Of a DNA stretch of 64,000 nucleotides, positions 9,299 to 18,121 are shown piece by piece (position 1 is the first letter of the stretch; each line of letters starts with the position of its first letter). The position numbers were made by a program, and so were the translations under genes. This DNA is from an uncultured Paludibacter sp. (GTDB lineage: Bacteria > Bacteroidota > Bacteroidia > Bacteroidales > Paludibacteraceae), in contig CALCBD010000018.1 of NCBI GenBank assembly GCA_937897985.1, positions 124,001 to 188,000 on the forward strand, in the 5' to 3' direction. A model generated the notes under the pieces. That model searched no databases, was not told where the DNA came from, and saw only the letters and a program-made list of their open reading frames with translations.

Positions 9299-9328
9299 GA
9301 GACGTGGCATGCCACGTCTCTACGATGT
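9291..9328. repeat. 38-base perfect palindrome ending the REP array
   Basis: Every base from 9291 to 9328 pairs with its mirror, centred on CAT|GCC... within GACGTGGCATGCCACGTC. The outer arms ACATCGTAGA and TCTACGATGT extend the core REP palindrome seen elsewhere in the window. It could form a strong hairpin or cruciform, and would also work as a bidirectional terminator stem. Confidence 0.85.
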
Positions 9329-9417
9329 AAAAAAAATCAAATATGGAATTTTAATGTTACGACTGAATTTACCTCCTATGTCATAAAAACAATATAACCT
9401 TAAAACCTAAACGTAAA

Positions 9418-10062
9418 ATGTCACGAAAATTTAACAACAGATACCGCATTCCGTCTGCACGGGCCGAATGGTACGATTATAACGAAGGTTTGTATTTTAT
9501 AACAATTTGTACCAAAGAAATGAAATATTATTTTGGTAAAATTGAAAACAACGAAATGATTTACAGTGTAACAGGAAAATATGCAGAAAATTGTATTGCG
9601 GAAATTCCTGCACATTTTGCCGATACAGAAATAATCATTTCACAGGTTATGCCTAATCATATACATTTGCTGATCGAAATTCAACCCCGTAGAGACGTGG
9701 CATGCCACGTCTCAATTACAAATATTAATAGGAACGAAATTTCAGAAGTGGCATGCCACATCTCTACAAATATTATTGGGAACGATATTTCAGACGTGGC
9801 ATTCAAAATTTCAAAAGAAGGCAGTCAGGATAAAATGAAGGAAATCAGGAATAAGCAGGGTCGTTTATCTGTTATTATAGGTAGTATGAAATCTGCTGTT
9901 ACCAAATTTGCAAATGAAAATAAAATTGAATTTGCATGGCAAACACGTTTTTACGATCATATTGTTCGAAGTCAGGATGAACTGGAACGTATATATGAAT
10001 ATATTCAGAACAATATAGCGACATGGAATAATAACCGGTTCATTGAATTTACAAACCCGTAG
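9418..10062 (+). CDS. REP-associated tyrosine transposase (RAYT, IS200/Y1-like)
   Basis: The 214-residue product carries the HUH motif in VMPNHIHLLIEI (His81, His83) and a C-terminal RFYDHIVRSQDELERIYEYIQNN with the likely nucleophile Tyr195, as in Y1 single-strand transposases. RAYTs are domesticated relatives of IS200/IS605 that act on REP hairpins. REP palindromes flank the gene on both sides, which fits. Residues about 91-130 are translated from REP copies inside the gene (RRDVACHVS, EVACHIS and SDVAF recur), a low-complexity linker between the two catalytic halves. The stop codon TAG (10060-10062) lies in the next REP copy. The frame is intact, so the protein may be active. There is no second transposon gene and no terminal inverted repeat of a normal insertion sequence. 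Confidence 0.88.
   Translation: MSRKFNNRYRIPSARAEWYDYNEGLYFITICTKEMKYYFGKIENNEMIYSVTGKYAENCIAEIPAHFADTEIIISQVMPNHIHLLIEIQPRRDVACHVSITNINRNEISEVACHISTNIIGNDISDVAFKISKEGSQDKMKEIRNKQGRLSVIIGSMKSAVTKFANENKIEFAWQTRFYDHIVRSQDELERIYEYIQNNIATWNNNRFIEFTNP
9689..9713. repeat. REP palindrome inside the RAYT coding sequence
   Basis: GAGACGTGGCATGCCACGTC plus TC (9692-9713) is a perfect 22-base palindrome, preceded by the GTA found at other copies. It is read in frame as RRDVACHVS, 8 codons after the HUH motif. Confidence 0.85.
9718..9806. repeat. Degenerate internal tandem duplication with two further REP cores in the RAYT gene
   Basis: ACAAATATTAATAGGAACGA and ACAAATATTATTGGGAACGA head two units of about 45 bases (9718-9765 and 9766-9806). 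Each continues with ATTTCAGAmGTGGCAT. The first contains an imperfect full palindrome (9744-9763); the second keeps only the left half. Both are in frame with the transposase. Confidence 0.75.
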
Positions 10063-10126
10063 AGACGTGGCATGCCACGTCTCTGCTACTTATTAAAAAA
10101 AGAGACGTGGCATACCACGTCTCTAC
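10059..10126. repeat. REP doublet (REPIN-like) at the 3' end of the RAYT gene
   Basis: Two REP palindromes, 10059-10084 and 10102-10126, are separated by about 17 AT-rich bases. The first supplies the TAG stop of the transposase. The second is GAGACGTGGCATACCACGTC with CTCTAC flank, carrying the same G-to-A change as unit 2 of the upstream array. The pair lies between the RAYT gene and the convergent asnB and may serve both as terminator. Confidence 0.8.
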
Positions 10127-10148
10127 TGCAAAGCGAATTTTATATTTT

Positions 10149-11819
10149 TTACTTATTATAACCCTGTTCGTGAACGCTTGACACTGATCTTCCTGAAGGG
10201 TCGTTCAGATTTTTGAAAGCAGCATCCCATTCGAGCGCTATAGGTGTACTACAAGCAACAGAAGGAACAGAAGGAACACATTTTGAAGCCGCATCTGATG
10301 GGAAGAAATCGGTGAAAATAGTTCGGTAATAATATTCTTCTTTGTTCATTGGCGGATTGACCGGGAATGTTTCGCTGACTTTTGCCATTTGTTCGTCGCT
10401 CACCAGATTACTTGTCATTTCACGCAATGTGTCAATCCAGTTATAGCCAACTCCATCCGAAAATTGTTCTTTCTGTCGCCATGCCACACTTTCGGGTAAG
10501 TAATCTTCGAAAGCTTTGCGCAGGATCCATTTTTCCATTTTTCCATTGCCAGCCATTTTATCTTTCGGATTAAGTCGCATGGCAACATCCATAAATTCCT
10601 TGTCAAGGAAAGGAACGCGTCCTTCAACACCCCATGAAGCGAGAGATTTGTTGGCACGCAGACAATCGTAGAGATGAAGCTTGTCTAATTTGCGTACTGT
10701 TTCTTTGTGAAATTCTTCAGCATTTGGAGCCTTATGAAAATAAAGATAACCACCGAATATCTCGTCGGCACCTTCACCTGAAAGTACCATTTTAACTCCC
10801 ATTGATTTAATTACTCTTGCCAGTAAATACATGGGTGTACTTGCACGGATGGTTGTAACGTCGTAGGTTTCAACATGATAAATCACATCCCGTATGGCAT
10901 CAAGCCCTTCCTGGACAGTAAAGTTAATTTCATGATGAATAGTTCCGATATGGTTGGCAACTTTTCGTGCGGCAGCTAAATCGGGAGAGCCGACCAATCC
11001 AACGGCAAATGAATGTAACTGAGGCCACCAGGCATCCTGTGTGTTGCCTGTTTCGATACGTTTTGAAGCATATTTTTTCGCTACTGCCGAGATGATTGAA
11101 GAATCAAGACCGCCGGATAACAAAACGCCATAAGGAACGTCGGTCATTAACTGTCGTTCAACAGCTGCTTCGAGTGCTGCACGCAGTGTATCGATATCCG
11201 ATTCATTGTCCTTAACAGTTTGATAACTCATCCATTCGCGGATGTACCATTGAGTTGGTTTTCCATCGGGACTGTAATAGAATTGTCCGGGCATAAATTC
11301 TTCTATCTCAGTACAATAACCTTCCAATGCTTTCAGCTCGGAAGCAACATAATAAGTGCCGTTTTTATCCCATCCCTGATACAGGGGAATAATTCCGATA
11401 TGGTCGCGTCCTACAAGGAAAATATCCTTTTCGATATCGTACAGTGCAAATGCAAAGATTCCGTTTAAATCTTCAAGAAAATCAGGCCCTTTTTCACGGT
11501 ATAGAGCGAGTATAACCTCACAGTCCGATTTGGTAAGAAATTCATATTTACCTTCAAATTGTTTGCGAATTTCCTGATGATTGTATATTTCGCCATTCAC
11601 TGCCAATACCAGTTTACCATCTTTGCTGTAAAGTGGTTGTTTACCGGATTCGGGGTCAACTATCGAAAGACGTTCGTGAGCTAAAATGGCTTTATCGTTT
11701 GAAAAAATTCCTGACCAATCAGGTCCGCGATGACGAATTCTTTTCGACATTTTCAAAACCTGAGGACGTAAATCCTGAGCCGGTTGTTTTAAATTAAATG
11801 AGCATACTATTCCACACAT
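10149..11819 (-). CDS. asnB: Asparagine synthase B, glutamine-hydrolysing
   Basis: The enzyme makes asparagine from aspartate, ATP and glutamine nitrogen. The start MCGIVCSF places the N-terminal nucleophile Cys2 correctly after methionine removal; RHRGPDWSG and AVNGEIYNH belong to the glutaminase domain (residues 1-about 200). The synthetase domain shows the PP-loop LSGGLDSS (residues 234-241) and LSGEGADEIFGGY. The length of 556 is close to E. coli AsnB. It is last in a gltB-gltD-asnB run, 70 bases after gltD, with an intercistronic hairpin between them, so it probably shares nitrogen-dependent transcription. Confidence 0.95.
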   Translation of the reverse strand: MCGIVCSFNLKQPAQDLRPQVLKMSKRIRHRGPDWSGIFSNDKAILAHERLSIVDPESGKQPLYSKDGKLVLAVNGEIYNHQEIRKQFEGKYEFLTKSDCEVILALYREKGPDFLEDLNGIFAFALYDIEKDIFLVGRDHIGIIPLYQGWDKNGTYYVASELKALEGYCTEIEEFMPGQFYYSPDGKPTQWYIREWMSYQTVKDNESDIDTLRAALEAAVERQLMTDVPYGVLLSGGLDSSIISAVAKKYASKRIETGNTQDAWWPQLHSFAVGLVGSPDLAAARKVANHIGTIHHEINFTVQEGLDAIRDVIYHVETYDVTTIRASTPMYLLARVIKSMGVKMVLSGEGADEIFGGYLYFHKAPNAEEFHKETVRKLDKLHLYDCLRANKSLASWGVEGRVPFLDKEFMDVAMRLNPKDKMAGNGKMEKWILRKAFEDYLPESVAWRQKEQFSDGVGYNWIDTLREMTSNLVSDEQMAKVSETFPVNPPMNKEEYYYRTIFTDFFPSDAASKCVPSVPSVACSTPIALEWDAAFKNLNDPSGRSVSSVHEQGYNK

Positions 11820-11836
11820 AATAATTGTTTTATAAG

Positions 11837-11872
11837 GTTTCGTGTTTCATGTTCCGCATTCAGACACGAAAC
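11837..11872 (-). promoter_or_regulatory. Intercistronic hairpin between gltD and asnB
   Basis: GTTTCGTGT (11837-11845) pairs with ACACGAAAC (11864-11872) over an 18-base loop. On the minus strand it lies 18 bases after the gltD stop codon and is not followed by a T-run, so an attenuator or mRNA-stability element is likelier than a terminator. Confidence 0.5.
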
Positions 11873-11889
11873 ATAAATCGGGAGATAAT

Positions 11890-13308
11890 TTAATGTGACA
11901 GCGTTTTATGGATATCATCGGCTACCTTGCGTCCCAGGGCAATGGCCCGTACCACCAAACTGGCACCAATGGCGGCATCGCCTGCTGCAAAAACTTTAGC
12001 AACAGAACTCTTACTTTCATTGTTTACAGCAACATTGCCACGGGCATCCAAATCCACATTCAATTCTTTAAGTAATCCTTCGTGAACCGGGTGAATGAAT
12101 CCTAAAGCCAAAAATACCAGGTCGACTTTGATGATTTCGGTTTTTCCGGTTGGTTTCATGCTGAACCTGCCGTTGCTGTCTTTTTCCCACAATACTTCTT
12201 CTACCAGTACTTCTTCTACTTTACCGTTTGTGCCTTTAAATGCAACAGTATTTAAACTCCACTTTCTTTCACATCCTTCTTCGTGTGAACTTGAAGTCTT
12301 TAAAATTGTCGGGTAGTAAGGCCACGGTGTTTCGGGATTTTTCCCGACCGGAGGTTTTGGAAGAATTTCAATCTGAGTTACTTTAACAGCTCCCTGACGA
12401 TTAGAAGTTCCCACGCAGTCGGAACCTGTGTCGCCACCGCCAATTACAAGTACATGTTTGTCTTTGGCGTTAATCAATTCTTCGCCCGAAACATCATCAC
12501 CCATGATTATTTTGTTTTGCTGACTTAAAAAGTCCATTGCAAAATAAATTCCCTTTAAATCTCTGCCTTCGGGTGTGATATCGCGTGGTTGTCCGGCGCC
12601 GATTGTTATTGCAACAGCATCATAATTGTCGAGTATTTCTTTACCTGAAATGTCTTTGCCGACTTCACAATTAGTTTTAAACTCGATACCTTCGGCCTCC
12701 ATTTGGGCAAGACGACGGTCGATAACCAGCTTATTAAGTTTAAAGTTAGGGATACCATACCTGAGCAAGCCCCCGATTTTATTGTCTTTTTCGAACAAAG
12801 TTACATTATGTCCCTTGCGGTTTAATTGTTGGGCAGCTGCCATACCGGCAGGTCCCGAACCAATGATGGCTACTTTTTTTCCGCTTCTGGTTTTAGGTGG
12901 GAGAGGTTTAATGTGACCTTCGATAAAACCAACTTCAGAAATGGAAGCTTCATTTTCGCGAATGGTTACAGGAGCATCGTGTAAGTTAAGCACGCAGGCT
13001 TTTTCGCATGGTGCGGGACAAACTCTTCCTGTAAAATCGGGAAAGTTATTGGTTTCGTGCATATTGTCGATGGCTTCTTTCCATTTACCTTTGTAAAGTA
13101 AATCCTGCCATTCGGGCATTTTATTTCCAAGCGGACAACCCCAGTTACAAAATGGAATGCCGCAATCCATACAGCGTGAAGCCTGTAATTTGCGGTCTTC
13201 ACGGTTGAGGGTTTGTTCTACCTCGCCAAAGTCCTGAATTCGATCCTGTACCGGACGGTAACCGGCATCCTTGCGAGGAATCATCATAAATGCTTTTGGA
13301 TTTCCCAT
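11890..13308 (-). CDS. gltD: Glutamate synthase small subunit
   Basis: GltD passes electrons from NAD(P)H through FAD and 4Fe-4S clusters to GltB. The 472-residue sequence has the N-terminal cysteine clusters CMDCGIPFCNWGCPLGN and CPAPCEKACVLN, the FAD-binding IGSGPAGMAAAQQLNRKGHN near residue 150, and the NAD(P)H-binding VIGGGDTGSDCVG near residue 290. It ends with AAGDAAIGASLVVRAIALGR. It follows gltB by 124 bases with a hairpin in the gap. The order gltB-gltD-asnB is a coherent glutamate-to-asparagine unit. Confidence 0.95.
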   Translation of the reverse strand: MGNPKAFMMIPRKDAGYRPVQDRIQDFGEVEQTLNREDRKLQASRCMDCGIPFCNWGCPLGNKMPEWQDLLYKGKWKEAIDNMHETNNFPDFTGRVCPAPCEKACVLNLHDAPVTIRENEASISEVGFIEGHIKPLPPKTRSGKKVAIIGSGPAGMAAAQQLNRKGHNVTLFEKDNKIGGLLRYGIPNFKLNKLVIDRRLAQMEAEGIEFKTNCEVGKDISGKEILDNYDAVAITIGAGQPRDITPEGRDLKGIYFAMDFLSQQNKIIMGDDVSGEELINAKDKHVLVIGGGDTGSDCVGTSNRQGAVKVTQIEILPKPPVGKNPETPWPYYPTILKTSSSHEEGCERKWSLNTVAFKGTNGKVEEVLVEEVLWEKDSNGRFSMKPTGKTEIIKVDLVFLALGFIHPVHEGLLKELNVDLDARGNVAVNNESKSSVAKVFAAGDAAIGASLVVRAIALGRKVADDIHKTLSH

Positions 13309-13330
13309 ATTTATTTATGTTAAGTCAATT

Positions 13331-13355
13331 CAAGTCTGACAAAAATCCAGACTTG
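13331..13355 (-). promoter_or_regulatory. Intercistronic hairpin just upstream of gltD
   Basis: CAAGTCTG (13331-13338) and CAGACTTG (13348-13355) form a perfect 8-base stem with a 9-base loop, ending 22 bases before the gltD start. There is no T-run on the minus strand after it. It may set the ratio of GltD to GltB, which is an inference. Confidence 0.5.
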
Positions 13356-13432
13356 TTGAACCTGATTTTTAATTGTGTTTTATTTCTAATTTTATTGTTT
13401 GTCAACTGTTTTCAAAAGGGAAGTACCTGAAT

Positions 13433-16400
13433 TTAATAATCCCTTTCTACCTGTGCGATTTTCTTGTTAATGGCTTCCATTTTTTCTTCCTGAATTACCT
13501 TTTTGTATTCAATCGGAACAACTTTAATGAATTTTTCGACATAATACCGCCAGTTGTCAAGAATTGTTGCGGCTAATGTGCTGCCTGTATATTTCAAATG
13601 GTTTTCAATCATTGTTTTTACTTCACGGTTGTCGTGACTATCTTCAACGAGTGAAAGTTCAACCATTTCCATATTACAATAAAAATCAAAATCGCCGGTT
13701 TCGTCGAGTACATAAGCTACTCCGCCGCTCATACCGGCAGCAAAGTTACGTCCTGTCTTACCTAATACGACTGTCAAACCTCCGGTCATGTATTCACAAC
13801 AGTGATCGCCGGCGCCTTCAACCACAGCTTTTGCCCCGGAATTACGAACACAGAAACGTTCACCAACAACGCCATTGATATAAACCTCGCCTGAAGTAGC
13901 ACCGTAAAGAATTGTATTGCCTGCTATAATGTTGTTCTCTGCTTTGAAAGTGCTTCCTGCTGGAGCTTTTACAACAATTTTACCACCCGACAAACCTTTA
14001 CCAACGTAATCATTAGCTTCACCTTCGAGCTCAAAATACATTCCCTTGCTCAGGAATGCCCCGAAACTCTGACCTGCTGAGCCTGTGAAATAAGCTTTAA
14101 TGGTTTCGTCGGCAAGACCGGTCTGTCCGTACCTTTTTGCAATTTCGCCTGATAACATGGCGCCAACCGTACGATCTGTATTTTTAATTTTACTCCTGAT
14201 TTCGACAGGCATACACAAATCCAGTGCAGGTAGTGATTTTTTAATTAATTCCCTGTCAAGTACATTGGATAATTTATGTTCCTGATCTTTTACATGACGC
14301 AAAGCATTTTTTGTTGTGAGCGCCGGTGCAAATAAAATGCGGGATAAATCAACTTTTTTGATTTTCGGGTTTGTATCAATTTCTTTACGTTCGAGCAATT
14401 CAGCGTGTCCGATAATTTCGTCCAGACTTCTGTAGCCCATTAATGCAAGATGTTCGCGTACATCCTGAGCCAGGAACCGGAAGAAATTGACCAGATAAAT
14501 GTATTTACCCACAAAATGTTTTCTTAATTCTTCATCCTGTGTTGCAACACCCACCGGACATGTATTCAAGTGACATTTACGCATCATTACGCAGCCTAAA
14601 GTAATCAATGCACTTGTAGCAAAGCCATATTCTTCAGCTCCGAGCAAAGCGGAAACAATGATATCACGGCCCGTTTTAAGTTGTCCGTCAGTTTGTAATC
14701 TGATTTGTCCCCTCAAATTGTTCATTACCAATGTTTGTTGAGCTTCGGCAAGTCCGATTTCCATAGGTAAACCTGCATGTTTGATCGAACTGGAAGGGCT
14801 TGCACCTGTTCCACCTTCAGCACCGCTGATCAGAATTAAATCTGCTTTGGCCTTGGCTACACCTGCAGCTACTGTACCAACTCCGCTTTCGGCCACCAGT
14901 TTCACGCTGATAGTGGCTGTAGGATTGATGTTTTTCAAATCGAAAATTAGCTGAGCCAAATCCTCAATTGAATAAATATCGTGATGAGGAGGTGGTGAAA
15001 TAAGAGAAATCCCGGGTATTGAATGTCGGGTTTTAGCAATGATTTTATCCACTTTATGACCCGGTAGCTGTCCGCCTTCACCAGGTTTTGCTCCCTGCGA
15101 TATTTTTATCTGTAATTCATCGGCATTGACAAGATATTCGGCAGTAACCCCGAAACGTCCTGAAGCGACCTGTTTGATAGCACTACGGGTACTCAGTCCA
15201 TCATCGCGTTTTTTGTAACGTTCAGGGTCTTCGCCACCTTCACCGGTATTACTTCGGCCATGTAAGGTGTTCATTGCCATTGCCATCGCTTCGTGTGCTT
15301 CCCTGCTTATCGAACCGTATGACATTGCTCCGGTAACAAATCGTTTGGTGATATTTTCGATAGGTTCAACTTCATCGATTGAAATCGGATTGCGTTTGTA
15401 ATCAAGAATGTCACGTATAAATATCGGTTCTGCTTTTTCGTCAACAACCTTTACATATTCTTTATATTTCTGATAATCACCTGTTTTTGTAGCAATCTGC
15501 AGGCGTGCTATACTTTCGGGATTCCATGCATGTTGTTCGCCTCGAATCCGGTAAGCATATAGGCCGAGATTGTATAATTCCTGCGGATTCTGCCCTTCTT
15601 CAGGGAAGAAAGCTTCAGTATGTGGCTTAATTACTTCGTTTGCAATATCTTCCAGATCGATACCTTCGATAGATGAGCTAATGCCTTTGAAATATTTATC
15701 CATAACTTTAGAGGAAATTCCCAAAGCTTCAAATATATGTGCTCCGCGATAACTTCTGAGAGTTGAATTCCCCATCTTTGAAAGGACTTTCAGTAATCCC
15801 TTGTTAACGGCCTTAATGTAATGTTTCACAGCAGTTTCCATATCCATTTGGATGTCGCCTGCTTTGATCCGGTCGTTGATAATTGCAAAAGCCATGTACG
15901 GATTTACAGCATTGGCACCAAAACCAAACAAAAGTGCAAAGTGCATAACTTCACGAGGTTCGGCTGATTCCACCACGATATCAATCTGCATTCGTTTACG
16001 TTTCTGTAAAAGATAAAGGTGTACAGCAGACACTGCCAGCAATGATGGAATAGGTGCGTGAGTCGCATCAACTCCGCGATCGCTCAGTACAATGTAATTT
16101 TTACCGTCATCAACAGCTTTTTCAACTGAAATACAAAGTTCTTCAATGGCTTTTTCGAGACCTGATGCTCCTTTTGACGGATCAAACAACATGGGTAATG
16201 ATATGGTATAAAATCCCTTGTAATTCAGATTCATTAAAATATCGAACTGAGTGTTGGTAAGTACAGGGCTTTTTAATTTCACCATTTTACAAATTTCGTG
16301 AGCCGGTTCGAGCAGATTCTGATGTACCGAACCTATATATCCTGTCAGCGACATTACCAGCTCTTCACGGATAGGGTCGATGGCAGGGTTGGTCACCTGT

Positions 16401-17962
16401 GCAAATTGCTGACGGAAATAGTTGAAAAGACGCTGTGGTTTATTGGAGAATACCGATAAAACCGTATCGTTACCCATTGACGAAATTGGTTCATACCCAT
16501 CTCGTGCCATTGGTGTGATCAGGCGCTCCATATCTTCGGTACTGTAACCAAAGGCATGTAATAAGGTTGAATAATTTGCAATTTCGGTTTTTACACTTCT
16601 GCCCGAACTAATATCGTCGATGTTTACGCAGTTTTTATTGAGCCATTCGCGATACGGGAATGCTTTTGCCAATCCTTCCTTTAATTCGTTGTCGTAGAAA
16701 ATTTGTCCTGATTCGGTGTCGATCATCAGCATCTTACCCGGTTTCAGCCTTCCTTTTTCTTTGATGCGCTGAGGTTCAAATTCAATTGTTCCCGTTTCGG
16801 AGGCGATAATCATTAAATTGTCGTGAGTAATCAGGTAGCGTGCTGGACGTAAGCCATTACGGTCAAGCATTCCGCCTGCATAACGACCATCGCTGAAAAG
16901 CAGGGTTGCCGGACCGTCCCATGGTTCCATGAATGTACTGTGGTATTCGTAAAAAGCGCGCAGGTTGTCCGAAATCGGATTTTTTTTGTTGTGACTTTCG
17001 GGAACCAGCATAGCCATGGCATGTGGAAGGCTTTTGCCCGACATAACGAGGAATTCAAGTGTATTGTCCAAAGTGGCACTATCACTCATTCCGGGTTGTA
17101 CAATCGGGTAAATCTCGTTTAAATCGCCCAACTGTTCAGATTTTAAAACACTTTCGCGGGATTCCATCCACTGGCGGTTTCCGCGAATAGTGTTAATTTC
17201 TCCATTGTGTCCCAACAGACGGAATGGCTGAGCCAAATCCCAAGTTGGGAAAGTGTTGGTACTGAAACGGGAGTGAACCAGTGCAATACCACTTGTAAAA
17301 TTTTCGTTGGATAAATCGGGATAATATTCGCGTAGCTGAAGTGAAGTAAGCATACCTTTGTAAACCATTTGTTTGGTCGAAAGGCTTACGATATAAAATG
17401 AGCGCTCTTTGGCCACCTCTGACCCGAGTAATGCTTTTTCAATTTTCTTTCTGGCGATGTAAAGTTTCAGTTCTAATTCTTCCTGCGAATTACATCCGGT
17501 AACAAAAATCTGAATAATATCAGGCTCGTTGGACGAGGAAATTTCACCAAGAATTTCGGTATTTACAGGTACTTTGCGTGTGGCAAGAAGTTTAAGACCT
17601 TCATTGTTGATTGTTTCCTGTATGAGTTGTGTGCAAAATGCGGCTTTTGTCTGGTCTTTCGGCATGAAAATTAAGCCTGTACCATATCTGCCTTTGGAAG
17701 GGACGGGGATGCCCTGAAGCAAAATAAATTCGTGGGGAATCTGGACTAATATTCCGGCACCATCTCCGGTTTTATTATCGGCACTTTCAGCACCGCGATG
17801 CACCATATTTTCGAGAACCTGTAAACCTTTTTCAACGATTTCATGCGATTTTTCGCCATAAAGGTTCAGTACTAGTCCTACTCCGCATGCATCATGTTCG
17901 TTTTGGAATGAATACAGCGTTTGCTGCTCATATTCATCGATTTTAAGTTGGGGTGAAGTCAT
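13433..17962 (-). CDS. gltB: Glutamate synthase large subunit
   Basis: GltB makes two glutamates from glutamine and 2-oxoglutarate. The 1509 residues match the bacterial large subunit. A 25-residue propeptide precedes Cys26 (HDACGVGLV), which becomes the N-terminal nucleophile of the amidotransferase domain. The central domain follows; the FMN-binding synthase domain includes GEGGEDPERY and SGAEGGTGASP. The 3Fe-4S ligands lie in GCVMMRKCHLNTCPVGVA. The C-terminal GXGXG beta-helix is visible in YGATSGEVYINGVVGERFCVRNSGA. It lies 159 bases downstream of glnN, behind a strong terminator. I could not find a clear -7/-33 pair for it, so partial read-through from glnN is possible. Confidence 0.97.
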   Translation of the reverse strand: MTSPQLKIDEYEQQTLYSFQNEHDACGVGLVLNLYGEKSHEIVEKGLQVLENMVHRGAESADNKTGDGAGILVQIPHEFILLQGIPVPSKGRYGTGLIFMPKDQTKAAFCTQLIQETINNEGLKLLATRKVPVNTEILGEISSSNEPDIIQIFVTGCNSQEELELKLYIARKKIEKALLGSEVAKERSFYIVSLSTKQMVYKGMLTSLQLREYYPDLSNENFTSGIALVHSRFSTNTFPTWDLAQPFRLLGHNGEINTIRGNRQWMESRESVLKSEQLGDLNEIYPIVQPGMSDSATLDNTLEFLVMSGKSLPHAMAMLVPESHNKKNPISDNLRAFYEYHSTFMEPWDGPATLLFSDGRYAGGMLDRNGLRPARYLITHDNLMIIASETGTIEFEPQRIKEKGRLKPGKMLMIDTESGQIFYDNELKEGLAKAFPYREWLNKNCVNIDDISSGRSVKTEIANYSTLLHAFGYSTEDMERLITPMARDGYEPISSMGNDTVLSVFSNKPQRLFNYFRQQFAQVTNPAIDPIREELVMSLTGYIGSVHQNLLEPAHEICKMVKLKSPVLTNTQFDILMNLNYKGFYTISLPMLFDPSKGASGLEKAIEELCISVEKAVDDGKNYIVLSDRGVDATHAPIPSLLAVSAVHLYLLQKRKRMQIDIVVESAEPREVMHFALLFGFGANAVNPYMAFAIINDRIKAGDIQMDMETAVKHYIKAVNKGLLKVLSKMGNSTLRSYRGAHIFEALGISSKVMDKYFKGISSSIEGIDLEDIANEVIKPHTEAFFPEEGQNPQELYNLGLYAYRIRGEQHAWNPESIARLQIATKTGDYQKYKEYVKVVDEKAEPIFIRDILDYKRNPISIDEVEPIENITKRFVTGAMSYGSISREAHEAMAMAMNTLHGRSNTGEGGEDPERYKKRDDGLSTRSAIKQVASGRFGVTAEYLVNADELQIKISQGAKPGEGGQLPGHKVDKIIAKTRHSIPGISLISPPPHHDIYSIEDLAQLIFDLKNINPTATISVKLVAESGVGTVAAGVAKAKADLILISGAEGGTGASPSSSIKHAGLPMEIGLAEAQQTLVMNNLRGQIRLQTDGQLKTGRDIIVSALLGAEEYGFATSALITLGCVMMRKCHLNTCPVGVATQDEELRKHFVGKYIYLVNFFRFLAQDVREHLALMGYRSLDEIIGHAELLERKEIDTNPKIKKVDLSRILFAPALTTKNALRHVKDQEHKLSNVLDRELIKKSLPALDLCMPVEIRSKIKNTDRTVGAMLSGEIAKRYGQTGLADETIKAYFTGSAGQSFGAFLSKGMYFELEGEANDYVGKGLSGGKIVVKAPAGSTFKAENNIIAGNTILYGATSGEVYINGVVGERFCVRNSGAKAVVEGAGDHCCEYMTGGLTVVLGKTGRNFAAGMSGGVAYVLDETGDFDFYCNMEMVELSLVEDSHDNREVKTMIENHLKYTGSTLAATILDNWRYYVEKFIKVVPIEYKKVIQEEKMEAINKKIAQVERDY

Positions 17963-18044
17963 ATATCGCTTTAGTATTTATTGTTTCTTTTTCAAAAAGA
18001 AACCGTCATTTCATTTTGAATGTTTTTTGTTTTATTGTTGCGAA

Positions 18045-18082
18045 AAATAGTGGGAAAGCCTTTCAAAAGCCTCCCACTATTT
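18045..18082 (-). terminator. Rho-independent terminator of glnN
   Basis: AAATAGTGGGA (18045-18055) pairs with TCCCACTATTT (18072-18082), with a possible small inner stem. On the minus strand the stem is followed by TTTTT. It ends about 40-80 bases past the glnN stop. Confidence 0.75.
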
Positions 18083-18121
18083 AAAATGTTAATTACTGAA
18101 TGATACAGTAAAAAGAAAAGC

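Larger units (their letters stand above)
8966..9417. other. Repeat-filled intergenic region between ispG and the RAYT gene
   Basis: Three direct repeats of 80-84 bases, each headed by a REP palindrome, and a terminal 38-base perfect palindrome occupy 9053-9328; see those entries. No gene is supported: the minus-strand frames here are translations of the repeats. Confidence 0.7.

Noticed and set aside
9053..9330. CRISPR-like array
   Set aside because: Only three long units without unique spacers; the repeat is a palindrome plus a conserved 60-base segment, and no cas genes are present.
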